Origin: Actinomycetota bacterium
GTDB lineage: Bacteria; Actinomycetota; Actinomycetes; S36-B12; UBA5976
NCBI GenBank assembly: GCA_947447095.1
Contig: CANFIL010000056.1
Span: forward strand, 1 to 7,764
Direction: 5' to 3'
DNA: 7,764 nucleotides
The number at the start of each line of letters is the position of its first letter. Within the stretch, counting starts at the first letter, position 1. Under the pieces are notes generated by a model. It saw only the letters and a list, made by a program, of their open reading frames with translations, was not told where the DNA came from and made no database searches. A program made the translations under genes and the position numbers. Of the stretch, positions 1 to 6,275 are shown piece after piece.

Positions 1-118
1 CGTTTCGGGCAACGAGAACAAGGTTCATTCCACGGGAAGCCAACTCGTCAGCAAACTCGAAACCAATACCGGCAGTTGCTCCTGTTACTAGCGCAGTTCG
101 GCGATAGAAGGTTGTCAT
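1..118 (-). CDS. Short-chain dehydrogenase/reductase (SDR), N-terminal fragment
   Basis: The reverse strand reads 39 codons from an ATG at 118 before the window ends. The visible protein starts MTTFYRRTALVTGATAGIG and continues to LVLVARN. This is the first beta-alpha-beta unit of a Rossmann fold. TGATAGIG (about residues 13-20) fits the SDR cofactor motif TGxxxGxG, and the Arg in VLVARN, at the end of strand beta-2, is often seen in NADP(H)-preferring classical SDRs. The catalytic Ser-Tyr-Lys region lies outside the window, so substrate and exact subfamily cannot be given. The start overlaps the hspR stop by 4 bp (ATGA) and has only a weak upstream purine stretch. Translation is therefore probably coupled to hspR, and the gene looks like the distal member of the heat-shock operon. 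The SDR superfamily call is firm; the function is unknown. Confidence 0.85.
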   Translation of the reverse strand, partial: MTTFYRRTALVTGATAGIGFEFADELASRGMNLVLVARN

Positions 119-459
119 CGCGAACGTCGGCCTGGACGCCAGACGACAACAGCATTTGATGGGTTGCGTTCTCGCAAAATTTCGATTTCAAGCAATGCGC
201 GCTCGAGTTGTTCTTCAAGATTCAGAATGCGCACAATTCCGGCGAGGGTAATTCCTTCGGCTGAAAGTGCTGCGACCGTGCGAAGACGATTGATGTCGCG
301 TTGCGAGTAGAGACGATTTTGTCCACCAGTACGGTCGGGCGAAACCAATCCCATCCGATCGTATTGACGAAGAGTTTGTGGATGCATGCCTGAAAGCTGC
401 GCTGCAATTGAGATGACATACAGCGGTGTCTCGTCATCAAAGTGATAGCTGTTAGCCAT
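115..459 (-). CDS. hspR: HspR, MerR-family heat-shock repressor
   Basis: This 114-aa MerR-type DNA-binding protein represses the dnaK operon by binding HAIR inverted repeats. In Streptomyces and Mycobacterium, DnaK acts as its co-repressor. The N-terminal winged helix shows YVISIAAQLSGMHPQTLRQY (residues 14-33, helix-turn-helix), then the wing with RTGGQNRLYS (43-52). A helical segment (about 56-97) leads to a dimerisation region, LNLEEQLERALLEIEILRER. The tail, VVVWRPGRRSR, resembles the hydrophobic-then-basic ends of actinobacterial HspR proteins. The length is normal. There are no effector-sensing cysteines, as expected for HspR. The ATG shares one base with the dnaJ stop (TAATG), with AAGGGTG upstream as a possible ribosome site inside dnaJ. 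The matching operator at 3890-3910 supports an autoregulatory loop. Confidence 0.95.
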   Translation of the reverse strand: MANSYHFDDETPLYVISIAAQLSGMHPQTLRQYDRMGLVSPDRTGGQNRLYSQRDINRLRTVAALSAEGITLAGIVRILNLEEQLERALLEIEILRERNPSNAVVVWRPGRRSR

Positions 460-1388
460 TACTTTTCACCCTTGTCCGCATGGACACCAGCCTTGCGCAT
501 GATGGCTTCGCGCGGGTTGAAATCAGCGGTTAATTCCGTGAATTCAGCTAATGCTTTTTGTGCGGCTTGGGAAATTTCGGCAGGCACGGCAATGTCCACG
601 GTCACAATCAGATCGCCATGCTGGCCATCGGACTTTTGAACGCCTTTGCCTCGTGCGCGGAACTTAGCGCCAGTCTTAGTTCCAGCTGGAATTCGAATTT
701 TCACAGGTTGGCCATCGAACACTGGGACTTCAATGTCTGCGCCGTTGACCGCTTCATCAAATCGAATTGGCATCACGATGGTGAGGTTGTTGCCATCACG
801 GCTAAACAGTGGGTGAGCCTTAACGTGCACAGAGATATAGAGATCACCAAATGGACCGCCTTGATCGCCGGCGCCACCTTTGCCCTTGATGCGGATTCGC
901 TGGTCGTTCTTTACCCCCGCAGGAATTCGAGCCTGTTGAGTGCCTGACTCGAGTCGGAGTGGAATCGTCACACCACGAAGGGATTCTTCAAAAGAAATCG
1001 TTACCGTTGTTTCAAAATCAGCGCCTCGACGTGGTCCGCGCTTTCGCCCGCCACCAAAAAGACCGCCGAGAAGATCATTGATGTCACCGAATTGCTGGCC
1101 ACCACCAAACATGTCGCCCATGTTTTGACTTTGGCCACCAGCGCCGGGTCGGAATCCGCCACCCATTGCGCCAAGGCGCTCCATCTCGTCGTATTCAGCA
1201 CGACGCTTGGTGTCGCCAAGAGTGTCGTATGCAGCGCTCACTTCTTTGAAGCGCTCTTCGATTTTCTTATCGCCCTCGTTCTTGTCTGGGTGCAAATCTT
1301 TGGCGAGCTTGCGATACGCCTTTTTGATTTCATCCTGAGTCGCCGTCTTGGAGACACCAAGAACTTTATAGAAATCTTTTTCAGCCAT
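459..1388 (-). CDS. dnaJ: DnaJ/Hsp40 co-chaperone lacking the zinc finger
   Basis: A 309-aa J-domain co-chaperone that stimulates the DnaK ATPase and delivers unfolded clients. The J domain spans about residues 5-70, with the essential HPD at 33-35. A Gly/Phe-rich linker follows at about 73-116 (GGGFRPGAGG, MFGGGQQF, LLGGLFGGG). The two beta-sandwich client-binding domains follow from about 122 (DFETTVTISFEESLRG) to the end, including IPAGVKNDQRIRIKGKG and IPAGTKTGAKFRARGKG. There are no CxxCxGxG repeats and not a single cysteine in the protein, so it is class B (CbpA-like) rather than the zinc-finger class A DnaJ. It is short compared with about 375-395 aa for class A. The start is supported by AAAGGAG 6 nt upstream. 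The stop overlaps the hspR start by one base. Confidence 0.95.
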   Translation of the reverse strand: MAEKDFYKVLGVSKTATQDEIKKAYRKLAKDLHPDKNEGDKKIEERFKEVSAAYDTLGDTKRRAEYDEMERLGAMGGGFRPGAGGQSQNMGDMFGGGQQFGDINDLLGGLFGGGRKRGPRRGADFETTVTISFEESLRGVTIPLRLESGTQQARIPAGVKNDQRIRIKGKGGAGDQGGPFGDLYISVHVKAHPLFSRDGNNLTIVMPIRFDEAVNGADIEVPVFDGQPVKIRIPAGTKTGAKFRARGKGVQKSDGQHGDLIVTVDIAVPAEISQAAQKALAEFTELTADFNPREAIMRKAGVHADKGEK

Positions 1389-1394
1389 CAGTGT

Positions 1395-1401
1395 CTCCTT
1401 T
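1395..1401 (-). promoter_or_regulatory. Shine-Dalgarno of dnaJ
   Basis: AAAGGAG lies 6 nt before the dnaJ ATG inside the 42-bp grpE-dnaJ gap. It fixes the dnaJ start and shows that dnaJ has its own initiation site, unlike the overlapping genes around it. Confidence 0.75.
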
Positions 1402-1430
1402 CATTGAGACGGGACTATCTATAGACAGTG

Positions 1431-1988
1431 TTAAACAGTTTCGGTTTCAGCCGGTGCGCCTGGATCGGCAACACTGACGATTGCAGCGCGAATAACGCGG
1501 CCCGCAAATTCGTAGCCTGGCTGGAACACTGCGATACAGGTTGAAGAAGTTACTTCATCGCTGTATTCGTGAGCGATTGCTTCGTGACGCATCGGATCGA
1601 ATGCATCCCCTGGCTCGCCAAACTTCTTCATGCCTAAGCGTGCAACAGTGCTCTCCAGTGATTCGCCAACGCTCTTGAATCCGCCTTCGAGTTCTTCGTG
1701 TGCACGTGCACGGCCGATGTCATCGAGGATCGGAAGCAATTCGGAAAGTGTTCCTGAAATTACTTGGTCACGCACGAGTTCGCGATCGCGATCTACGCGC
1801 TTGCGATAGTTCGAGTACTCAGCTTGAAGACGCTGCAGATCAGCAGTGAGTTCCGCAATCGGATCTGGTTCAGAAGCAGGAGCCTCCGGCGCATCTTCCG
1901 ATACGCGCGGGGCTCCCGTCTCTGGATCAATCTTGCGATTGTCAGTGATCTTTACGTCCTCAGCTTCGCTGTGGTCGTTGTCGGTCAC
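1431..1988 (-). CDS. grpE: GrpE nucleotide-exchange factor
   Basis: A 185-aa cytoplasmic dimer that releases ADP from DnaK and so resets the chaperone cycle. The first 40 or so residues are acidic, Pro/Ala-rich and probably disordered. A long helix follows (about 43-77), with LQRLQAEYSNYRKRVDRDRE typical of the GrpE stalk. The helical bundle contains LLPILDDIGRA (84-94). The C-terminal beta domain carries the family signature FDPMRHEAIAHE (130-141) and ends in FQPGYEFAGRVIRAAIVSVA. The start codon is GTG, and its first bases overlap the dnaK TGA (GTGA), indicating translational coupling. GAAGG a short way upstream may serve as ribosome site. Length and order are normal for the actinobacterial operon. 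Confidence 0.96.
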   Translation of the reverse strand: MTDNDHSEAEDVKITDNRKIDPETGAPRVSEDAPEAPASEPDPIAELTADLQRLQAEYSNYRKRVDRDRELVRDQVISGTLSELLPILDDIGRARAHEELEGGFKSVGESLESTVARLGMKKFGEPGDAFDPMRHEAIAHEYSDEVTSSTCIAVFQPGYEFAGRVIRAAIVSVADPGAPAETETV

Positions 1989-3811
1989 TTGTTGTCGCCT
2001 TCATCTACGATTTCTGCGTCGATGACGTCGTCATCACCAGCAGGTGCTTCGCCAGCGGCTTCAGCATTTTGGTTCTCTGCGTAGAGCGCTGAACCAAGTG
2101 CCTGTGAGGTTGTCGCTACTGCTTCAACGCCAGCCTTGATGGCTTCGAGGTCTGTGCCTTCGAGTGCCTTCTTCAGGTCAGCAAGTGGGCCTTCGACATT
2201 TTCCTTAGCTTCTGCTGGGAGCTTGTCTTCGTTTTCCTTGATGAACTTTTCAGTTGAGAACACGAGTGATTCGGCCTGGTTACGAACTTCGGCTTCTTCA
2301 CGACGCGTGCGATCTTCTTCAGCGTGTGATTCGGCGTCAGCCATCATGCGATCGATTTCTTCCTTCGACAATGTTCCGCCGCCGGTGATTGTCATCGACT
2401 GTTCCTTGCCAGTACCGAGGTCCTTTGCAGAAACATGCACGATGCCGTTGGCGTCAATGTCGAAAGCGACTTCGATCTGTGGCACGTTGCGTGGTGCTGG
2501 TGGAAGACCAGTGAGTTCGAACGTAGCTAGCTTCTTGTTGTAAGCAGCCATTTCGCGCTCACCCTGGAATACCTGAATCAGTACCGATGGCTGGTTGTCT
2601 TCAGCAGTTGTGAAGATTTCCGAACGACGTGTTGGGATCGTGGTGTTGCGCTCGATGAGCTTGGTCATCACGCCACCCTTGGTTTCGATACCTAGTGACA
2701 ATGGGGTGACATCGAGGAGCAATACGTCCTTCACTTCACCCTTCATGACACCGGCTTGAAGTGCGGCACCGATAGCAACAACCTCGTCAGGGTTTACACC
2801 CTTATTTGGTTCGCGACCGCCAGTGAGTTCCTTCACCAAATCAGTGACTGCAGGCATACGAGTCGAGCCACCAACGAGCACTACGTGATCGATGTCGCCA
2901 ACCTTAATACCAGCATCCTTGATGACTTGCTGGAATGGAGCCTTGGTGCGCTCAAGTAGGTCAGCAGTCAATTGCTGGAACTGTGCACGCGTCATGGTCT
3001 CGTCCAAGTGAAGTGGACCAGCATCCGAAGCAGTGATGTACGGAAGGTTGATGTTTGCCGACTGTGATGCCGACAATTCAATCTTTGCCTTTTCAGCAGC
3101 TTCACGAAGACGCTGTACTGCAACCTTGTCTGCTGACAAGTCCACACCGTTAGCGTTCTTGAATGCTGTAACTAAGTGATCAACTACGCGCTGATCCCAG
3201 TCGTCTCCACCGAGGTGGTTATCGCCACTGGTTGCCTTTACTTCGACAACACCTTCGCCGATTTCAAGTAGCGAAACGTCGAACGTTCCACCACCGAGGT
3301 CGAACACGAGGATGGTCTGTTCTTGGTCACCCTTGTCTAGGCCGTATGCAAGTGCAGCTGCAGTTGGTTCGTTAACAATACGAAGGACGTTGAGACCAGC
3401 GATCTGGCCAGCGTCCTTTGTTGCCTGACGTTGTGCGTCGTTGAAGTATGCAGGCACAGTGATGACTGCATCGGTGACGGTTTCGCCAAGGTATGCCTCA
3501 GCATCGCGCTTGAGCTTTTGCAAAATGCGAGCAGAGATTTCCTGAGCGTTGTACTTCTTGTCGTCAATGCTGACGCTCCAGTTGGTTTCGCCGATGTGGC
3601 GCTTCACCGAACGGATGGTGCGGTCAACGTTTGTGACGGCTTGACGCTTGGCGACTTCGCCAACGAGTACTTCGCCGTTCTTTGCGAATGCCACTACCGA
3701 AGGAGTCGTACGAGCACCTTCAGCGTTAGCGATAACAGTGGGTTCGCCGCCCTCAAGGACGCTCACCACAGAGTTGGTTGTTCCTAGGTCAATACCTACG
3801 GCACGAGACAT
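1985..3811 (-). CDS. dnaK: DnaK, Hsp70 chaperone
   Basis: A 608-aa ATP-dependent chaperone that binds exposed hydrophobic peptides. The nucleotide-binding domain contains IDLGTTNS (7-14, phosphate loop 1), NEPTAAALAYGL (147-158), DLGGGTFDVS (171-180, phosphate loop 2) and VGGSTRMPAV (313-322). The interdomain linker is VLLLDVTPLS (363-372). The substrate-binding domain follows, then the helical lid and an acidic tail with DVIDAEIVDEG. It is shorter than the 638-aa E. coli protein because, like Gram-positive DnaKs, it lacks an insertion in the ATPase domain. The ATG at 3811 is chosen because the protein aligns from MSRAVGIDLGTTNS and a strong GGAGGA site precedes it. A longer in-frame extension to 3988 would translate through the operator. 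First gene of the operon, controlled from 3812-3952. Confidence 0.98.
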   Translation of the reverse strand: MSRAVGIDLGTTNSVVSVLEGGEPTVIANAEGARTTPSVVAFAKNGEVLVGEVAKRQAVTNVDRTIRSVKRHIGETNWSVSIDDKKYNAQEISARILQKLKRDAEAYLGETVTDAVITVPAYFNDAQRQATKDAGQIAGLNVLRIVNEPTAAALAYGLDKGDQEQTILVFDLGGGTFDVSLLEIGEGVVEVKATSGDNHLGGDDWDQRVVDHLVTAFKNANGVDLSADKVAVQRLREAAEKAKIELSASQSANINLPYITASDAGPLHLDETMTRAQFQQLTADLLERTKAPFQQVIKDAGIKVGDIDHVVLVGGSTRMPAVTDLVKELTGGREPNKGVNPDEVVAIGAALQAGVMKGEVKDVLLLDVTPLSLGIETKGGVMTKLIERNTTIPTRRSEIFTTAEDNQPSVLIQVFQGEREMAAYNKKLATFELTGLPPAPRNVPQIEVAFDIDANGIVHVSAKDLGTGKEQSMTITGGGTLSKEEIDRMMADAESHAEEDRTRREEAEVRNQAESLVFSTEKFIKENEDKLPAEAKENVEGPLADLKKALEGTDLEAIKAGVEAVATTSQALGSALYAENQNAEAAGEAPAGDDDVIDAEIVDEGDNK

Positions 3812-3818
3812 AGTTTCT

Positions 3819-3824
3819 TCCTCC
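3819..3824 (-). promoter_or_regulatory. Shine-Dalgarno of dnaK
   Basis: GGAGGA (within GGAGGAAG) lies 7 nt before the ATG at 3811. This near-ideal ribosome site decides the dnaK start against the longer in-frame alternative at 3988. Confidence 0.85.
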
Positions 3825-3851
3825 AGTTGGATAGGTTTCCCTCGGGTCAGC

Positions 3852-3900
3852 CCCGACTCACCGCACCTGCGCAGTCCTCTGGCAGATGCCTTGAGTCGGG
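3852..3900 (-). promoter_or_regulatory. Two-part RNA hairpin in the dnaK leader
   Basis: Read as dnaK-sense RNA, the outer arms CCCGACUCA (3900-3892) and UGAGUCGGG (3860-3852) form 9 perfect pairs. After a 2x2 internal loop, GCAUCUGC (3889-3882) pairs with GCAGGUGC (3870-3863) over 8 bp with one G-U wobble, closing an 11-nt loop that contains GAGGA. The total is 17 pairs. It would lie about 16 nt inside the predicted transcript and end 27 nt before the Shine-Dalgarno, which it does not cover. No U-tract follows, so it is not an intrinsic terminator. The 5' arm overlaps one half of the HAIR operator. The pairing is read directly from sequence; any function (mRNA stability, thermosensing, regulator binding) is inference. 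Confidence 0.5.
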
Positions 3901-3910
3901 TTGGCTCAAG
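3890..3910. promoter_or_regulatory. HAIR operator for HspR
   Basis: On the plus strand the sequence is CTTGAGT-N7-GCTCAAG. The known HspR-associated inverted repeat is CTTGAGT-N7-ACTCAAG, so 13 of 14 conserved positions match with the correct 7-bp spacer. It lies just downstream of the predicted dnaK -10 elements, around the start of transcription, where a bound repressor would block initiation. The operon encodes its own HspR, so the loop is self-contained. Confidence 0.92.
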
Positions 3911-3920
3911 GTTCTTAGTA

Positions 3921-3952
3921 ATTGTAACCCAGGTTCGCAAAGTTGTATTCCC
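3921..3952 (-). promoter_or_regulatory. dnaK promoter: SigR/SigH-type site overlapping a housekeeping-like -10
   Basis: Toward dnaK, GGGAAT (3952-3947) is followed by exactly 18 nt and then GTT (3928-3926). This is the GGAAT-N18-GTT pattern of Streptomyces SigR and mycobacterial SigH stress sigma factors. Sharing its last T is TACAAT (3926-3921), a good housekeeping -10 that also fits TANNNT. No convincing -35 hexamer lies 16-18 nt upstream of it. Either reading puts transcription start near 3914-3918, next to the HAIR operator, giving a leader of about 105 nt. M. tuberculosis dnaK is known to be under both SigH and HspR, so the combination is credible. Confidence 0.7.
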
Positions 3953-3995
3953 GAGCAAAAAGCCCGTAAATAGTGAGTTTTCGGCCATCGTGCCC

Positions 3996-4001
3996 TAGTG
4001 T
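3996..4001 (+). promoter_or_regulatory. -10 box (TAGTGT) of the alcohol dehydrogenase gene
   Basis: TAGTGT fits the actinobacterial TANNNT -10 and ends 7 nt before the ATG at 4009. Transcription would start at or next to the start codon. There is no Shine-Dalgarno and no clear -35. Predicted leaderless. Confidence 0.55.
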
Positions 4002-4008
4002 TAGCCAA

Positions 4009-5052
4009 ATGCGAGCAGTTCAATTTGATGAATTTGGTGGCCTGTTATACGTAGCTGAGCGGCCGATGCCCGTTTTGCGCCCTCATGGCGTGATTATCAA
4101 GGTCGAAGCCACAGGCCTGTGCCGTAGCGACTGGCACGGATGGGCTGGCCACGATGACGACATCCAAAACTTCCCGCATGTGCCCGGTCACGAGTTCGCC
4201 GGCATCATCGAACAAGTTGGCGCGAACGTCACGAAGTTTGCAGTTGGCGATCGAGTCACGGTGCCATTCGTATGCGGTTGTGGCGAATGCGTGGATTGTC
4301 TGGCTGGCAACGCACAGGTCTGCATGTTCCAATGGCAACCAGGTTTCTCTGGTGCAGGCTCGTTCGCGGAGTACGTAACTATCCCCCAAGCCGACTTCAA
4401 CGTGGTCGCAATTCCAGATTCAATCTCGTTCGACACAGCTGCTGGCCTTGGTTGTCGATTCGCGACGTCTTACCGCGGCATAGTTCAAGTCGCAAAAGTT
4501 CAACCTGATGAGACTGTCGCAATCTTTGGTTGCGGTGGCGTTGGTCTGGCCGCAATCATGATCGCCAAGTCACGCGGCGCTCGCGTGATCGCCATTGATA
4601 AGTCAAATGAAGCGTTGGACCGCGCACGACTTGCTGGTGCCGATGAACGCGTAGATGCACAGTTTGACGAAGTCGTAAAACTCGTTCGTAAGTTTGGCGA
4701 CAACGGTGTGAACGTAACCGTAGATGCTTTAGGAAGCGTCGAAACATCGCGCACTGCAATTGAGACGTTGAAGCGACTTGGTCGTCACGTTCAAATTGGT
4801 TTGCTTCCGCCCGCAGTTATCGGTGATCACGCAACGATTCCCATGCACCGCGTTATCGGTCACGAACTTACTGTCATGGGCAGCCACGGAATGTCAGCGG
4901 CAACTTATCCAGAGATGCTCGCTGATATCGCTGCGGGACGACTTCGCCCAGACCTACTCATCGAGCGCGTCATCTCACTTGATGACGTCCCAGTCGAGCT
5001 TGCGGCCATGAGCCACGCATCTCCTCCTGGTGTAACCATCATTCATCCGTAA
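4009..5052 (+). CDS. Zinc-dependent alcohol dehydrogenase (MDR superfamily)
   Basis: A 347-aa medium-chain dehydrogenase expected to oxidise an alcohol or reduce an aldehyde with NAD(H). Probable catalytic zinc ligands are C38 (GLCRSDWHGW), H61-E62 (PGHEFAG) and C149 (LGCRFATSYRG). The structural zinc loop has C91, C94, C97 and C105 with the standard spacing, plus an extra C89. The Rossmann motif is GCGGVG (174-179). D197 at the end of the second strand (VIAID) favours NAD over NADP. The LGCRFAT segment resembles the Zn_ADH6-like subgroup, whose substrates are poorly defined. The ATG at 4009 is chosen because MRAVQFDEFGG begins the family's usual N-terminus and a TANNNT box sits just upstream. 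It diverges from dnaK across 197 bp and ends 40 bp before the next gene, which has its own -10 box. Confidence 0.92.
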   Translation: MRAVQFDEFGGLLYVAERPMPVLRPHGVIIKVEATGLCRSDWHGWAGHDDDIQNFPHVPGHEFAGIIEQVGANVTKFAVGDRVTVPFVCGCGECVDCLAGNAQVCMFQWQPGFSGAGSFAEYVTIPQADFNVVAIPDSISFDTAAGLGCRFATSYRGIVQVAKVQPDETVAIFGCGGVGLAAIMIAKSRGARVIAIDKSNEALDRARLAGADERVDAQFDEVVKLVRKFGDNGVNVTVDALGSVETSRTAIETLKRLGRHVQIGLLPPAVIGDHATIPMHRVIGHELTVMGSHGMSAATYPEMLADIAAGRLRPDLLIERVISLDDVPVELAAMSHASPPGVTIIHP

Positions 5053-5080
5053 CGTCACACATATACATAGCGCGGATTGC

Positions 5081-5086
5081 TAGTCT
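5081..5086 (+). promoter_or_regulatory. -10 box (TAGTCT) of the MalY/PatB-like gene
   Basis: TAGTCT ends 6 nt before the GTG at 5093, and no Shine-Dalgarno lies between them. The spacing predicts a leaderless transcript beginning at the GTG. Confidence 0.55.
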
Positions 5087-5092
5087 GCAAAT

Positions 5093-6241
5093 GTGCCACA
5101 AATCAACGCTGATTCGTTAGAGCAACTACAACAACGCCGTAGTGCGAAGTGGCGTGGGTTTGATAAAGATGTCTTGCCTCTGCCAGTTGCTGAAATGGAT
5201 TTCCCGATCGCAGATTCGATCAAAGCCGTATTGATCGACATGATTCAACGCAGTGACGTTGGCTACGGTGGCATCATTCCAGAATTCAATGTGGCATTCG
5301 CGAAATACTGCAAAGACGCATGGGGCTGGGAAGTTGATCCCGATCAGATTCGTCTAGCCACTGATGTTGGCGTTGCCGGTGTCGAAGTGCTTCGCGTCCT
5401 ATGTGCACCCGGCGACAAGGTCATCATCAATTCGCCGGTGTATCACAACTTCTATAACTGGATTAAGGAAGTTCAGTGTGAAGCCGTGGATGTTCCAATG
5501 CAGCATGACGGTAACGGCACGTGGACTTTAGATTTTGAATCTCTCGAAAAAGCTTTCGCAGATGGCGCGAAAGCATATTTACTCTGTAGCCCACACAATC
5601 CAATGGGAACCGTTTTTACTCACGACGAATTGGCGCGGATAGCCGACCTTGCGCATAAGTATGGTGTCGTCGTTATCAGTGACGAGATCCACGCTCCGCT
5701 AACTTTTGATGATTCATTTGTGCCATTCCTCGCAGTTAGTGATACCGCACGCAAAGTTGGGCTGTGCATCACAGCGGCAAGTAAGTCGTGGAATCTTGCG
5801 GGACTCAAGTGCGCACAGATCGTGACTGCGGATGATGAAATGAAAAGCAGATTAAACGCACTGCCGATCAGCGTTGCATTCCGTGCTTCGATCCTGGGAG
5901 CGTGGGCAAGCACTGCTGCGTACAACGACGGTCGCGAATGGCTTGCAGATGTTCTTGAGCATCTGAAATCAAACCAACAGTTCCTCAGGGAACAGCTCGC
6001 GATGCATTTACCCAAAGCCCGATATTTCGTTTCCAACAGCACATACTTGGCATGGATTGACTTAAGCGCATACGGCATTGATGACCCAGCAAAGGTGTTG
6101 GTCGATAAGGGACGAGTTGCATTCAATGACGGTGCCGACTTTGGACCGGATGGCAAGAATCACATTCGATTGAATTTCGCGACAAGCCAAGAAATTTTGG
6201 CAGAAGCCATCAAGCGCATGGCGGATGTACTCGAGGCTTAG
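5093..6241 (+). CDS. MalY/PatB-family PLP enzyme (C-S beta-lyase/aminotransferase fold)
   Basis: A 382-aa fold-type I PLP enzyme. Relatives such as PatB and MalY cleave cystathionine or cysteine conjugates to pyruvate, ammonia and a thiol, linking to methionine and sulfur metabolism. Visible motifs are the N-terminal RRSAKWRGFDKDVLPLPVAEMDF (16-38), typical of this group, and GYGG (57-60). NSPVYHNF lies at 113-120 and SPHNPMG (166-172) contains the PLP-contacting Asn. SDEIHAPL (196-203) holds the Asp that binds the pyridine nitrogen. ASKSWNLAGLKCA has the Schiff-base lysine at K231, and R359 in HIRLNFA should bind the substrate carboxylate. All expected catalytic residues are present and the length is normal. 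The start is GTG at 5093; an ATG two bases earlier is out of frame. Exact substrate cannot be told, and plain aminotransferase activity is possible. Confidence 0.92.
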   Translation: MPQINADSLEQLQQRRSAKWRGFDKDVLPLPVAEMDFPIADSIKAVLIDMIQRSDVGYGGIIPEFNVAFAKYCKDAWGWEVDPDQIRLATDVGVAGVEVLRVLCAPGDKVIINSPVYHNFYNWIKEVQCEAVDVPMQHDGNGTWTLDFESLEKAFADGAKAYLLCSPHNPMGTVFTHDELARIADLAHKYGVVVISDEIHAPLTFDDSFVPFLAVSDTARKVGLCITAASKSWNLAGLKCAQIVTADDEMKSRLNALPISVAFRASILGAWASTAAYNDGREWLADVLEHLKSNQQFLREQLAMHLPKARYFVSNSTYLAWIDLSAYGIDDPAKVLVDKGRVAFNDGADFGPDGKNHIRLNFATSQEILAEAIKRMADVLEA

Positions 6242-6263
6242 CCCGAACATCCTTATTCGTAGA

Positions 6264-6269
6264 TAAAGT
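6264..6269 (+). promoter_or_regulatory. -10 box (TAAAGT) of the VOC gene
   Basis: TAAAGT ends 6 nt before the ATG at 6276. There is no Shine-Dalgarno, so a leaderless transcript is predicted. TAGATA at 6260-6265 is a possible but less well placed alternative. Confidence 0.45.
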
Positions 6270-6275
6270 CGTGTC

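Noticed and set aside
558..947. 129-codon open frame opposite dnaJ
   Set aside because: It is antisense to a confident gene, has no recognisable domain and no ribosome site, and reads as a codon-bias shadow of dnaJ.
3852..3900. The dnaK leader hairpin as an intrinsic terminator or attenuator
   Set aside because: No U-tract follows the hairpin toward dnaK, so only a non-terminator role is considered.
3966..3987. TTTACG (3970-3965 region, minus strand) with TACAAC as an alternative dnaK housekeeping promoter
   Set aside because: Each hexamer matches its consensus at only about 4 of 6 positions, and the resulting start is further from the HAIR than the overlapping SigR-type/TACAAT promoter, which fits better.
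3812..3988. In-frame upstream extension of dnaK to an ATG at 3988
   Set aside because: The extra 59 residues do not resemble any DnaK. They would be encoded across the promoter and HAIR operator, while a strong Shine-Dalgarno precedes the ATG at 3811.
3973..4008. Upstream in-frame start for the alcohol dehydrogenase at 3973
   Set aside because: The added 12 residues are not family-like, and the TANNNT box at 3996-4001 would lie inside the coding region. The family N-terminus begins at MRAVQF.
5620..6156. 178-codon open frame opposite the MalY/PatB-like gene
   Set aside because: It overlaps a complete PLP enzyme with all catalytic residues and has no recognisable motif of its own. It is a shadow frame despite its length.
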